Part shown: positions 37,426 to 46,126 of the stretch, piece after piece
Numbering within the stretch: position 1 is the first letter of the stretch
How the letters are laid out: each line of letters begins with the position of its first letter
DNA from: Pseudooceanicola endophyticus
Lineage (GTDB): Bacteria > Pseudomonadota > Alphaproteobacteria > Rhodobacterales > Rhodobacteraceae
NCBI RefSeq assembly: GCF_018760365.1
Contig: NZ_JAHIAB010000001.1
Coordinates: 389,813 to 453,812 of the forward strand
DNA: 64,000 nucleotides
Direction: 5' to 3'
Translations under genes and position numbers: made by a program
Notes under the pieces: model-generated
Seen by the model: only the letters and a program-made list of their open reading frames with translations
Databases searched by the model: none
Told to the model about the DNA's origin: nothing

Positions 37426-38133
37426 GTCCACCCTCTGACTTCCCCCGACCTGTTGCATCCGCACCCCGATGGTTACAGAGGCCTTCGGGAACCGCGAGAG
37501 CACCTCTCGGTGTTCCCCCGGGTTCGGGGTCTCTTTTGCAAGCACACGCTCAATATTTAATCAGATGGTCAGGCGCCGCCGGACCTGCCTCCGAAACAGG
37601 CAGTTCCCCGGCACGGCGCCCCTCCCCCTGTGAATTCCCTTTTCGAATGGCGAATTTTCGGACCTTGCGTCAAGGGGTTACAGGCAGGAATCTGGCGGAC
37701 GGCGAAAATGCCTCAGTCCGGAAAGGTGCCGCGGCGCAGAAACATTCCGCGGGGGCAGCAGGCGCCGACCCGCGCCGGCGTTCCGAAAACCGTTACGCAG
37801 CAGGACCCCGGGCGGCCCGGCCCCTCCGGACCGGCGGGCGCGCATCCGCAGAGCGCCTGTATACCGGATACCCCCCGGAAAAACGGTACCGATGCACGCC
37901 GGACACACTTGCCGCGCCGCACCGCCCGCGCCGAAGCCATCCCGGACCCGCCCTGCGCGCGCCCGCATCGGGCGACTCGCCCCTTACGGCCTCCGGCGGC
38001 GCGGGTTTCCGCCGTGAAGCCCGTCTTTATGCCTCCTCCGGGTGGTCAATCGGGCGGCCGCGATCTAGCTTGTCGGCAAAGACCTGCCGCCCATCCGGAG
38101 GGACCGGATGTTGAAAGTTCAGAAAAAGTTCAT
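37426..38133. other. Gene-free stretch between the Anbu operon and tamA
   Basis: About 708 bp. Frames are open because of high GC, but no frame resembles a known protein or has a good ribosome site. It contains the divergent promoters and an imperfect 14-bp inverted repeat with a 3-base loop: GGGAACCGCGAGAG (37487-37500) and CTCTCGGTGTTCCC (37504-37517), 12 of 14 pairs, 62 bp upstream of the ATP-grasp start codon. Confidence 0.5.
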
Positions 38134-39966
38134 ATGAGGTACCGCGCCCCCATGACGTCGCGCCCTTCCGTCGCCCGTGCCGCCGCCACAGCCGTCAGCC
38201 TGGCTCTCGTGATCGCCCCGCTCCCCTCCGCCCCGGCCCTGGCCGCCGAAGTCAGCCTCACGGCCGGCGACAACGCGGACCTGGCCAAGACGCTGAAGGC
38301 GGCCTCGCTGTCGGTCTCGGCCATCGAGAACGACAAGGTGAGCGATCCGCAGGAGCTGATCGCGGATGCCAAGGCCGACTACCAGCGGCTGGTCGCGGCG
38401 CTTTACGACAAGGGCTATTTCGGCGCCAGCGTGTCGATCCTGGTCGATGGCAAGGAGGCTTCGGGCGTGCCGGTCCTGGGCGGCAACACCAAGATCGGCA
38501 GGATCGAGATCCGCGTCGATCCCGGTCCGCGCTTCAAGTTCTCCGAGGCCGAAGTGACACCGCTGCCGAAGGGCGCCGCCCCTTACGAGGGCTTCGCGCC
38601 GGGCCAGACCGCGTCGACCGGGGTGATGCGCAAGGCTGCCGCCGCCGGGGTCGAGGACTGGCGCAACCGCGGCCATGCCAAGGCCGCCATCAGCGACCAG
38701 AAGATCACCGCCAACCATGACACCGACACCGTTGCGGCGCGTTTCGGACTGACGCCCGGGCCGCAGCTGACCTTCGGCACCGTCACCCTGTCGGAGCGCA
38801 GCCTCGCCAGCAAGGTGCGCGCCAAGCGCATCCGCGCCATCGCCGGCCTGCCGGTGGGCAAGCTTTACAGCCCCGAGGAAATCTCCAAGGCGGAATCGCG
38901 GCTGCGCCGCGCCGGCGCCTTCTCCTCGGCCACGGTTGCGGAATCCGACTCGGTCGGCCCCGACAATACCCTGCCCACCACCATCGACGTGGTGGATTCC
39001 AAGCCCCGCCGCCTGGGCTTCGGCGCCGAGGTCACCACCGAGGAAGGCGCCACGATCTCGGGCTACTGGCTGCACCGCAACCTGCTGGGCGGGGCCGAGC
39101 GGCTGCGCATCGACGGCGAGGTTTCCGGGATCGGCGGCACCACCGGCGGCGGCATGGACTACAGCCTGAAGACCACGCTGACCTATCCCGCCTTCAAGAA
39201 CCCGGACATGGACCTGGTCTACGGCATCGACCTGGAGCACGAGGACGAGGAGGAATACATCTCCGACGTCGCCGAAGTCTCGGTCGGGGTGGACCGCTAC
39301 CTGACCTCCAAACTGACGGCGAACCTGCGGCTGGGCCTGCGCTATTCCCATACCGAGGACAACCTCGGGGACCGCGACTTCCAGCACATCACCTTCAAGA
39401 CCGGGCTGACCTGGGACAACCGCAACGACAAGATCGACCCGACCGACGGCGTTTATGCCCAGGTCTCGGCCACGCCCTTCCTCGGGGTCTCGGGCACTGC
39501 CTCGGGCCTGCTGACCGAGGCCGACCTGCGCGGCTATCGTGAACTGGGTACGCCGAAGCTGGCCATCGCCAGCCGGGTCCAGATCGGCAACATCCAGGGC
39601 CCCTCGATCGAGGACACCCCCTCGGACTGGCTGTTCTGGTCCGGCGGCGGCGGATCGGTGCGCGGCCAGGGCTACCAGTCGCTGGGCACCTATGCCGCGG
39701 GCGTGGAAACCGGCGGCCTCAGCTACTCTGCGATCAGCACCGAGCTGCGCAGCCGCATCGGTGACAGCTGGGGCGCCGTGGCCTTCGTCGATTACGGCTA
39801 TGTCTCGGGCTACAACGATTTCTCCAGCGGGGAATGGCAGGGCGGCGCCGGCATTGGCGCACGCTACTTCACCGGGATCGGTCCGATCCGCCTTGATGTC
39901 GCGGTGCCCGTCACCGGCAACAAGAACTCCGTCTCCGTCTATGTCGGCATAGGGCAGTCCTTCTGA
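38134..39966 (+). CDS. tamA: Outer-membrane assembly protein TamA (Omp85 family)
   Basis: The 610-residue protein has a signal peptide (about AAATAVSLALVIAPLPSAPALA), POTRA-type repeats over residues 40-290 and a C-terminal Omp85 beta-barrel (RGQGYQSLG with the conserved RG-GY lid motif; GPIRLDVAVPVT; terminal Phe in GIGQSF). With TamB it inserts or transports envelope components across the periplasm. ATG at 38134 or 38152 could start it; GAGG lies 12 bases before 38152. The stop overlaps tamB (TGATG). Confidence 0.9.
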   Translation: MRYRAPMTSRPSVARAAATAVSLALVIAPLPSAPALAAEVSLTAGDNADLAKTLKAASLSVSAIENDKVSDPQELIADAKADYQRLVAALYDKGYFGASVSILVDGKEASGVPVLGGNTKIGRIEIRVDPGPRFKFSEAEVTPLPKGAAPYEGFAPGQTASTGVMRKAAAAGVEDWRNRGHAKAAISDQKITANHDTDTVAARFGLTPGPQLTFGTVTLSERSLASKVRAKRIRAIAGLPVGKLYSPEEISKAESRLRRAGAFSSATVAESDSVGPDNTLPTTIDVVDSKPRRLGFGAEVTTEEGATISGYWLHRNLLGGAERLRIDGEVSGIGGTTGGGMDYSLKTTLTYPAFKNPDMDLVYGIDLEHEDEEEYISDVAEVSVGVDRYLTSKLTANLRLGLRYSHTEDNLGDRDFQHITFKTGLTWDNRNDKIDPTDGVYAQVSATPFLGVSGTASGLLTEADLRGYRELGTPKLAIASRVQIGNIQGPSIEDTPSDWLFWSGGGGSVRGQGYQSLGTYAAGVETGGLSYSAISTELRSRIGDSWGAVAFVDYGYVSGYNDFSSGEWQGGAGIGARYFTGIGPIRLDVAVPVTGNKNSVSVYVGIGQSF

Positions 39967-42900
39967 TGCAGCGCCGTATCTCTCTCTTTCTCCGTCTCGC
40001 TCTCGCCTGCTGCGCGCTGGTCCTGACGCTTTCCGTCACGCCCCAGGCCTTCGCCCAGGATGACGACGGGCAGAACTTCCTCAGCCGGACCCTTCAGAAC
40101 GCCCTCTCGGGCGCCGGCCGCGACGTGAAGATCACCGGCTTCAAGGGGGCGCTGTCCTCCAAGGCGACGCTCGCGAAGATGACCATCGCCGATGACGAGG
40201 GCGTCTGGCTGGAGCTCGACAATGCCGAGCTGGACTGGAGCCGCACCGCCCTTCTGACCGGCAAGGTCAAGGTCAACAAGCTCTCTGCCGAAAGCCTGAC
40301 CCTCTACCGGCTGCCGAAAAGCGAAGAGACCGCCTCTGCCCCCTCGGCCGAGGCACCGGGCTTTTCCATCCCCTCCCTGCCCGTCTCGATCGAGATCGGG
40401 CAGCTCGACATCGGCAAGGTGGACCTGAAGCAGCCCGTCATGGGCGAGGCCGCCGTGCTGGGCGTGACCGGCAAGGCCTCTCTTGCCGGCGGGGCGCTTG
40501 ATACCGCGCTGGAGATCCAGCGCCAGGACAAGGAGGGCACCGTCAGCCTGAAGGCCGCCTATGATCCCGACGCCAAGAACATGGCCGTGGACCTGAAGGT
40601 GCAGGAACCCCAGGGCGGGCTGGTGGCCACGCTGATGAACCTGCCCGGCCTGCCCTCGGTCGACCTGACCGTCGCGGGCACCGGGCCGCTCGACAATTAC
40701 AGCGCCGACATGCTGTTGCTGACCGATGGCGAACAGCGCCTGAAGGGCAACGTGACCCTGCGGGGCCGCGACGATGGCGGGCGCGAATTCACCGTGCAGG
40801 CGGGCGGCGACCTGACCGCGCTGGCCGCACCGCAGTACCGCGACTTTCTGGGCACCGACATCGGCATTGCCGCCACCGGCACCCAGGGCGCGGACGGATC
40901 GCTCGACCTGCAGCTGCTGCGGGTGAAATCCGCCGCCCTGAACCTTGAGGGCAAGGTCGCGGTGGATGCCGAGGGCCATCCCTCCAGCTTCGACGTGAAG
41001 GGCCGCCTTGCCTCACCCAGCGGAGAGGACCGCCTGGACCTGCCCTTCGCCGACGGCGTGTCGCTGGCCTCTGCGGATGTGGACCTGACCTTCGACCGCG
41101 CCAAGTCCGAGGACGTCGCCGGCAAGATCGAGGTCAAGGCCCCCGCCGCGCAGGGCTTCTCGGCCGAGGACGTGGCGCTGAACATCTCCGGCCCGCTGAA
41201 GACCAGCGGGGCCTCGGCGCTGACCCTCGATTTCGACGCCTCGGGCCTGTCGGCCAGCGATCCCGGCATTGCCCAGGCGCTTGGCAAGCAGGTCACGGGT
41301 TCGGCCGTGGTGCAGTTCGGCGACGGCCCGGTGACCATCAAGGACCTGAAGCTTACGGGCCCCGCGCTGGAGCTTGCCGGCAACGCCAGCTTCCAGAAGA
41401 CCGACGATCAGGGCGAGGTGACGCTGAAAGCACAGACCAGCATCGCCGACCTTGGCGCCTTCTCGACCCTCGCGGGGATGGATCTGGCCGGCAAGGCCGA
41501 CCTCGGTGTCGATCTGGCGATGACCCTGCCTGCCGGCACTGCCCGGCTGAAGGTCACCGGCAATGGCGAAAACCTCGCAACCGGCATTTCCGCCGTCGAC
41601 GGGCTGCTGAACAGCCCCGCCAAGATCGATCTGGACGTCGAACGCGGTGCGGACGGCATCACGCTGCACGCGATGGACATTGGCACCGATGCGCTGAAGC
41701 TGACCGGCGGCGGACAGATCTCCAGCACCAGCGGGCAGATCACCTATGACCTGCACCTGGCCGATGCCGGGCTGCTGACCGGCACCCATGCCGGCCCGGC
41801 GGATCTGGCAGGCGCCCTGACCCAGAGCAGCGAGGGCCTGCGCATCACCGCCAAGGGCGGCGGGCAGGATCTGGCGCTTGGCGTGCCGGCGGTGGACGGG
41901 CTGCTGAAGGGCGGTCTGAGCATCGACGCATCGCTGCTGAGCCCGACGGACGGCGCCCCGGTGCTGGAACGCGCCGAGGTCCAGAGCGAGGGCCTGCAGA
42001 TCAGCGCCAAGGGGTCTCTGGATCCGAAGGCGATGAACCTCGACATGTCGGCACGGCTGGCCAATTCCGCCGTCTTCACCGGCGGACAGGCCGGGCCGCT
42101 CAGCCTGACCGGCACCGTGCGCACCGAGGAGGACGGCACCATTCATGCCCTGCTCTCCGGCGGTGGCGACGACATCGCCACCGGGATCGAACAGGTCGAC
42201 CGGCTGCTGGGCAAGACCGACATCACCGCCGACGTGACCTCCAAGGGCGGGCTGGTGACGCTGAAGGACGTGCATGTCACGACCCCCGGCGTCCAGCTGA
42301 CCGCTGCAGGCAAGGTCCAGGACGGCGCCCCCGACGTGGATCTGAAGCTGAACCTGCCGAACTCGGCCGCCGCGCTTGGCGCCAAGGCCGGTCCGCTGGC
42401 GCTTGAGGCCCATGTCGGCGCCGCCGACGGTGGCTACCGCATCACCGCCAAGGGCACCGGCCAGTCGATCGGCATCGGCAATCCGCAGGTCGATGCGCTC
42501 TTTGCCGGCAACAGCAGCCTCGACGCGGTGGTCAGCACCGGCGCAGACGGCAAGATCACCATCGAGAAGGCCGATTTCACCTCGGCGGCGATCACCACCA
42601 AGGCCAGCGGCTCGGTGCTGAACGGCAAACCCGACGTGACCTACGAGGCCAAGCTCGACAATCTCGGGCGGCTGGTTGCCGGGCTGAATGGCCCGCTTTC
42701 GGTCACCGGCACCGCCAAGGGCGAGGATGCGGGCATCCGTCTGGCGGTCAGCGCCGATGGCCCGGCGGGCGCGGATGCCAAGATCGACGGCCTGGTGGGC
42801 AAGCCCGATGGCAGCGTCGATCTGAAGATCACCGGCGCCGCGCCGCTGGGCCTGGCCAATGCCTTCATCACGCCGCAATCGGTGTCGGGCAATGCCCGCT

Positions 42901-44120
42901 TCGACCTGGCGATGCAGGGCCAGCCGGGGCTTGAGGCACTCTCGGGCAGCGTGCGGCTGTCGGGCGGGCGCTTCATCGCACCGGCCTACAACCAGGTGAT
43001 CGACGGCATCGGCGGCACCGTGACTCTGACCGGCGGGCGCGCCCAGATGAACCTGACCGCCACGCCCTCGGAAGGCGGCCAGATCTCCATCAAGGGGCCG
43101 CTGACTCTGGCGGCGCCCTACAATGCGGGCCTGTCGGTCGTGCTGTCGAAGGTGAAGGTCAAGCAGGCCGACTTCGCCACCACCACGCTGAACGGCACCG
43201 TCAAGCTGGAGGGCGGCCTGACCGGCGGTGGCACCGTTTCGGGCCGGATCGGGCTTTCGGACACCGAGATCCGCCTGGCCAATGCCGGTTTCGGGGGCCA
43301 GGAGGCGATCCCGGACATCACCCATGTCGACGAACCCGCCGCAAGCCGGACCACCCGCGCCCGTGCCGGGCTGCTGAAATCGGACGACAGTTCCTCCGGC
43401 AGCGGCGGTTCGGGCGGCGATGGCGGCCTGAAGCTGAACCTCAAGATCGGCACCGACAACTCCATCTTCATCCGCGGTCGCGGCCTCGATGCAGAACTGC
43501 GTGGTGACCTGCAGCTGAACGGCACCACCTCCAACCCGGTGCCGGTGGGGCAGTTCTCTCTGGTGCGGGGGCGGCTTGACCTGCTGACCAAGCGGATCGA
43601 CCTGGACGAGGGCACTGTGACCATGGCCGGGGGCTTCGAGCCTCTGCTGCACTTCGTCGCGACCTCGCAGAGCGGCAGCTATGCGGTGACCATCACCATC
43701 GGCGGCACCGCAAGCGCCCCCGAGGTGACCTTCTCGGCCAACCCCTCCCTGCCCCAGGACGAGATCCTCTCGCAGCTGTTCTTCGAACGCTCGATCTCCA
43801 GCCTGTCGCCGCTGCAGGCGGCGCAGCTGGCCTCGGCGGTGGCGACGCTGACGGGCAATGGCAACGGCGGGGTGCTGGGCAGCATCCGCGACAAGACAGG
43901 GCTCGACGATCTGGATGTCTCGACCTCGGCCGAGGGCAACACCACGCTCTCGGCGGGCAAGTACATCAGCGACAAGGTCTATACCGAGACCGAGGTGGAA
44001 AGCGGCGGCAACACCAGCCTGTCGATCAACCTCGACCTGACCGACAACGTGAAGGCCAAGGGCTCCGTCAGCACCAGCGGCAACACCGGTCTGGGCCTGT
44101 TCTTCGAGAAGGACTACTGA
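39966..44120 (+). CDS. tamB: Translocation and assembly module protein TamB
   Basis: The 1384-residue protein is anchored by an N-terminal hydrophobic segment (FLRLALACCALVLTLSVTP) and is otherwise a long repetitive beta-rich AsmA/TamB-like groove with many Leu-Gly-Gly-type repeats (for example GQDLALGVPAVDGLL and related ATGISAVDGLL, IGIGNPQVDALF). The C-terminal DUF490 domain (about residues 1000-1384) includes RGRGLDAELRGDL and PSLPQDEILSQLFFERS. The TGATG overlap with tamA shows coupling. A long hairpin terminator follows. Confidence 0.95.
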   Translation: MQRRISLFLRLALACCALVLTLSVTPQAFAQDDDGQNFLSRTLQNALSGAGRDVKITGFKGALSSKATLAKMTIADDEGVWLELDNAELDWSRTALLTGKVKVNKLSAESLTLYRLPKSEETASAPSAEAPGFSIPSLPVSIEIGQLDIGKVDLKQPVMGEAAVLGVTGKASLAGGALDTALEIQRQDKEGTVSLKAAYDPDAKNMAVDLKVQEPQGGLVATLMNLPGLPSVDLTVAGTGPLDNYSADMLLLTDGEQRLKGNVTLRGRDDGGREFTVQAGGDLTALAAPQYRDFLGTDIGIAATGTQGADGSLDLQLLRVKSAALNLEGKVAVDAEGHPSSFDVKGRLASPSGEDRLDLPFADGVSLASADVDLTFDRAKSEDVAGKIEVKAPAAQGFSAEDVALNISGPLKTSGASALTLDFDASGLSASDPGIAQALGKQVTGSAVVQFGDGPVTIKDLKLTGPALELAGNASFQKTDDQGEVTLKAQTSIADLGAFSTLAGMDLAGKADLGVDLAMTLPAGTARLKVTGNGENLATGISAVDGLLNSPAKIDLDVERGADGITLHAMDIGTDALKLTGGGQISSTSGQITYDLHLADAGLLTGTHAGPADLAGALTQSSEGLRITAKGGGQDLALGVPAVDGLLKGGLSIDASLLSPTDGAPVLERAEVQSEGLQISAKGSLDPKAMNLDMSARLANSAVFTGGQAGPLSLTGTVRTEEDGTIHALLSGGGDDIATGIEQVDRLLGKTDITADVTSKGGLVTLKDVHVTTPGVQLTAAGKVQDGAPDVDLKLNLPNSAAALGAKAGPLALEAHVGAADGGYRITAKGTGQSIGIGNPQVDALFAGNSSLDAVVSTGADGKITIEKADFTSAAITTKASGSVLNGKPDVTYEAKLDNLGRLVAGLNGPLSVTGTAKGEDAGIRLAVSADGPAGADAKIDGLVGKPDGSVDLKITGAAPLGLANAFITPQSVSGNARFDLAMQGQPGLEALSGSVRLSGGRFIAPAYNQVIDGIGGTVTLTGGRAQMNLTATPSEGGQISIKGPLTLAAPYNAGLSVVLSKVKVKQADFATTTLNGTVKLEGGLTGGGTVSGRIGLSDTEIRLANAGFGGQEAIPDITHVDEPAASRTTRARAGLLKSDDSSSGSGGSGGDGGLKLNLKIGTDNSIFIRGRGLDAELRGDLQLNGTTSNPVPVGQFSLVRGRLDLLTKRIDLDEGTVTMAGGFEPLLHFVATSQSGSYAVTITIGGTASAPEVTFSANPSLPQDEILSQLFFERSISSLSPLQAAQLASAVATLTGNGNGGVLGSIRDKTGLDDLDVSTSAEGNTTLSAGKYISDKVYTETEVESGGNTSLSINLDLTDNVKAKGSVSTSGNTGLGLFFEKDY

Positions 44121-44130
44121 CCAAACGACC

Positions 44131-44158
44131 CGGCCCGCGACAGGCGTCGCGGGCCGGG
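44131..44158 (+). terminator. Hairpin terminator after tamB
   Basis: CCGGCCCGCGAC (44131-44142) and GTCGCGGGCCGG (44147-44158) form a perfect 12-bp stem with loop AGGC, extendable to about 15 bp with one bulge, ten bases after the stop. T-run is minimal. Confidence 0.6.
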
Positions 44159-44184
44159 GTCATTCCTGCGGTGGATCTTCGGGC

Positions 44185-44511
44185 CTAGTCGGGCTTGCGC
44201 ACCGCCCCGCTTCCTGCCCCCGCACCCAGCGGCACCAGGCGCAGCGCGTCGAGCCGCCGGCTCGGTTTGGCATTCAGGAACGGATCCTCGCCAAGCGCCC
44301 GCCACAGGGCCCGCGCCACGTCGCGGCGCGCCTCCGTCAGGCGCTGTTCGACATCCGTCAGCCCGCGATGACGGGCAAAGCCTTCCAGGTCTTCCAGCAC
44401 GTCCAAGATCCACCCGGTGCCCCCAACGGCCCCCTGTGGAAAGGATCGTGTCCATTCGCCTTGCGTCCGACGCAGATCGCTCTGCCTCCCCCCCCCGTCG
44501 TAATTCGACAT
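44185..44511 (-). CDS. Small protein of unknown function
   Basis: I do not recognise this 108-residue protein. It has a charged helical centre (WILDVLEDLEGFARHRGLTD, VEQRLTEARRDVARALWRAL) and a basic, Gly-rich C-terminus. No signal peptide or membrane span is seen. The start at 44511 (MSNYDGG) is chosen because GAGGGG lies seven bases upstream; an ATG at 44529 is in frame too. It lies convergent to tamB and downstream of prfB's terminator. A tandem 12-bp repeat (44667-44690) is 156 bp upstream and could be its control site. Confidence 0.6.
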   Translation of the reverse strand: MSNYDGGGRQSDLRRTQGEWTRSFPQGAVGGTGWILDVLEDLEGFARHRGLTDVEQRLTEARRDVARALWRALGEDPFLNAKPSRRLDALRLVPLGAGAGSGAVRKPD

Positions 44512-44839
44512 CTGATACCCCTCGCTCATTCGATGCGGATGCCCCGCTCCAAATTCGGCTCAACTGTGAAATTCAGGCAGCCTCCCCAGCGGCCCGATCC
44601 CAGAAGCTTACCCTAAGGCAAGCGCGTGCCGGAAGTACGAATAACGTAATGACAAGGACGGATGGCGTTATAACACCCGTTGTAACACCCCATGGAAAAG
44701 CGGCTGCGCGATATTCAACCCCAAGATGTAGGTCGGTGACCAAAACGTGAAAAAAGCGCCGCACCCGGGGGGTGCGGCGCCATGCAATTTGGGAACGCCG
44801 TGCGAATCTCTCAGGCACGGGCCCGGGAATGGTCCGGGA
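44512..44839. other. Gene-free stretch between the small unknown gene and prfB
   Basis: About 328 bp, AT-richer than its surroundings. It holds the prfB terminator (44750-44780), a tandem direct repeat GTTATAACACCC / GTTGTAACACCC at 44667-44690, and presumably the promoter of the 44185-44511 gene. Nothing else was seen. Confidence 0.5.
44750..44780 (-). terminator. Intrinsic terminator for prfB
   Basis: GCGCCGCACCC (44756-44766) and GGGTGCGGCGC (44770-44780) form a perfect 11-bp stem with loop GGG; on the minus strand it is followed by TTTTTT (44755-44750). It lies 60 bp past the prfB stop. Confidence 0.9.
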
Positions 44840-45961
44840 TCAGTCGGCCGAGGCCTCGGCGCGGCTCTTGCCGGCGACCTGCTGAGCCAGGGTGGCGGCC
44901 ATGAAACCGTCGAGCGCCCCGTCGAGCACGCCGGACGTGTCCGAGGTCTCGTGCTGGGTGCGCAGGTCCTTCACCATCTGGTAGGGCTGCAGCACGTAGG
45001 AGCGGATCTGGTTGCCCCAGCCAGCCGAGCCCTTGTTCTCGTGCGCCTCGTTGATCGCCGCGTTCCGCTTGTCGAGTTCGAGCTGGTAGAGGCGCGATTT
45101 CAGGGCCTTCATGGCGATGTCGCGGTTCTGGTGCTGCGACTTCTCGGAAGAGGTCACGACGATGCCGGTCGGGTGGTGGGTGATCCGGACCGCGGAGTCG
45201 GTGGTGTTGACGTGCTGGCCACCGGCCCCGGAGGAGCGGTAGGTGTCGATGCGGATATCGGCGGGGTTGACCTCGATCTCGATATTGTCGTCGACCACCG
45301 GGTAAACCCAGACGGAGGCGAAGGAGGTCTCGCGCGTGCCCTTGCCGAAGGGGCTGATCCGCACCAGACGGTGCACGCCGGATTCCGACTTCAGCCAGCC
45401 ATAGGCATTGTGGCCGGAAATCTTGTAGGCGCAGGACTTGATGCCGGCTTCGGCGCCGGCTTCCTCGGATTGCAGTTCCACCTTGTAGCCGCGCTTTTCG
45501 GCCCAGCGGACATACATGCGTTGCAGCATCGACGCCCAGTCGCAGGCCTCGGTGCCACCGGCCCCGGCGTTGATCTCAAGGAAGGTGTCGTTGGCATCGG
45601 CCTCGCCGTCGAGCAGCGCTTCCAGCTCCTTCTCGGCGGCCTTCTCGCGCAGCGTCTTCAGCGCCTGCTCGGCCTCCGAGACGACCTCGGCATCGTCTTC
45701 CATCTCGCCCAGCTCGATCAGGTCGATATTGTCCTGAAGCTCCTGCTTGAGGCCGTCGTGGGTCTGCAGGGAATCCACCAGCGACTGGCGGTCGCGCATC
45801 AGCGCCTGGGCCTTGGCCGGATCATCCCAGAGGTTCGGATCCTCGACGCGCGCGTTGAACTCTTCCAGGCGATGCGGGGCCGTTTCCCAATCCATCCGCT
45901 GGCGCAGCAGCTCCAGGGATTTCTCGATCTCGGCGACGATGTTCTGGGTCTCGGCGCGCAT
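44840..45961 (-). CDS. prfB: Peptide chain release factor 2
   Basis: The 373-residue class I release factor reads UAA and UGA. The SPF tripeptide (VRISPFGKG, near residue 205) marks RF2 rather than RF1, and the catalytic GGQ is in [14 protein letters not shown] near residue 246. The gene is one uninterrupted frame from its ATG, so the programmed +1 frameshift at an early UGA found in many RF2 genes is absent. It is preceded by mrcA and repeat copy E. Confidence 0.96.
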   Translation of the reverse strand: MRAETQNIVAEIEKSLELLRQRMDWETAPHRLEEFNARVEDPNLWDDPAKAQALMRDRQSLVDSLQTHDGLKQELQDNIDLIELGEMEDDAEVVSEAEQALKTLREKAAEKELEALLDGEADANDTFLEINAGAGGTEACDWASMLQRMYVRWAEKRGYKVELQSEEAGAEAGIKSCAYKISGHNAYGWLKSESGVHRLVRISPFGKGTRETSFASVWVYPVVDDNIEIEVNPADIRIDTYRSSGAGGQHVNTTDSAVRITHHPTGIVVTSSEKSQHQNRDIAMKALKSRLYQLELDKRNAAINEAHENKGSAGWGNQIRSYVLQPYQMVKDLRTQHETSDTSGVLDGALDGFMAATLAQQVAGKSRAEASAD

Positions 45962-46050
45962 GGGCCAAATTCCTCTCGAAGGTTAGAGCCGCGTGATAGA
46001 CCAAGGCCCGCCTGCGGGCAAGGGCGGGCCTGGCGGGACCGTTTCGGTCG

Positions 46051-46111
46051 GGGGGCGCTGCCCCCGGTCGGCTGCGCCGCCCTCCCCCGAGGTATTTTCG
46101 ACAAGAAAATG
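46051..46111 (+). repeat. Intergenic hairpin repeat, copy E
   Basis: Plus strand: GGGGGGCGCTGCCCCC, short palindrome GGTCGGCTGCGCCGCC, CTCCCCCGAGGTATTT, then TCGACAAGAAAATG. It lies between mrcA (stop 46127) and prfB (start 45961), with its tail 15 bp from the mrcA stop. Confidence 0.75.
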
Positions 46112-46126
46112 GGGAGGGCGGAGCGC

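Noticed and set aside
37536-38114. 192-codon plus-strand frame upstream of tamA
   Set aside because: Arg/Ala/Pro-rich composition, no ribosome site and no recognisable domain; a GC-driven open frame.
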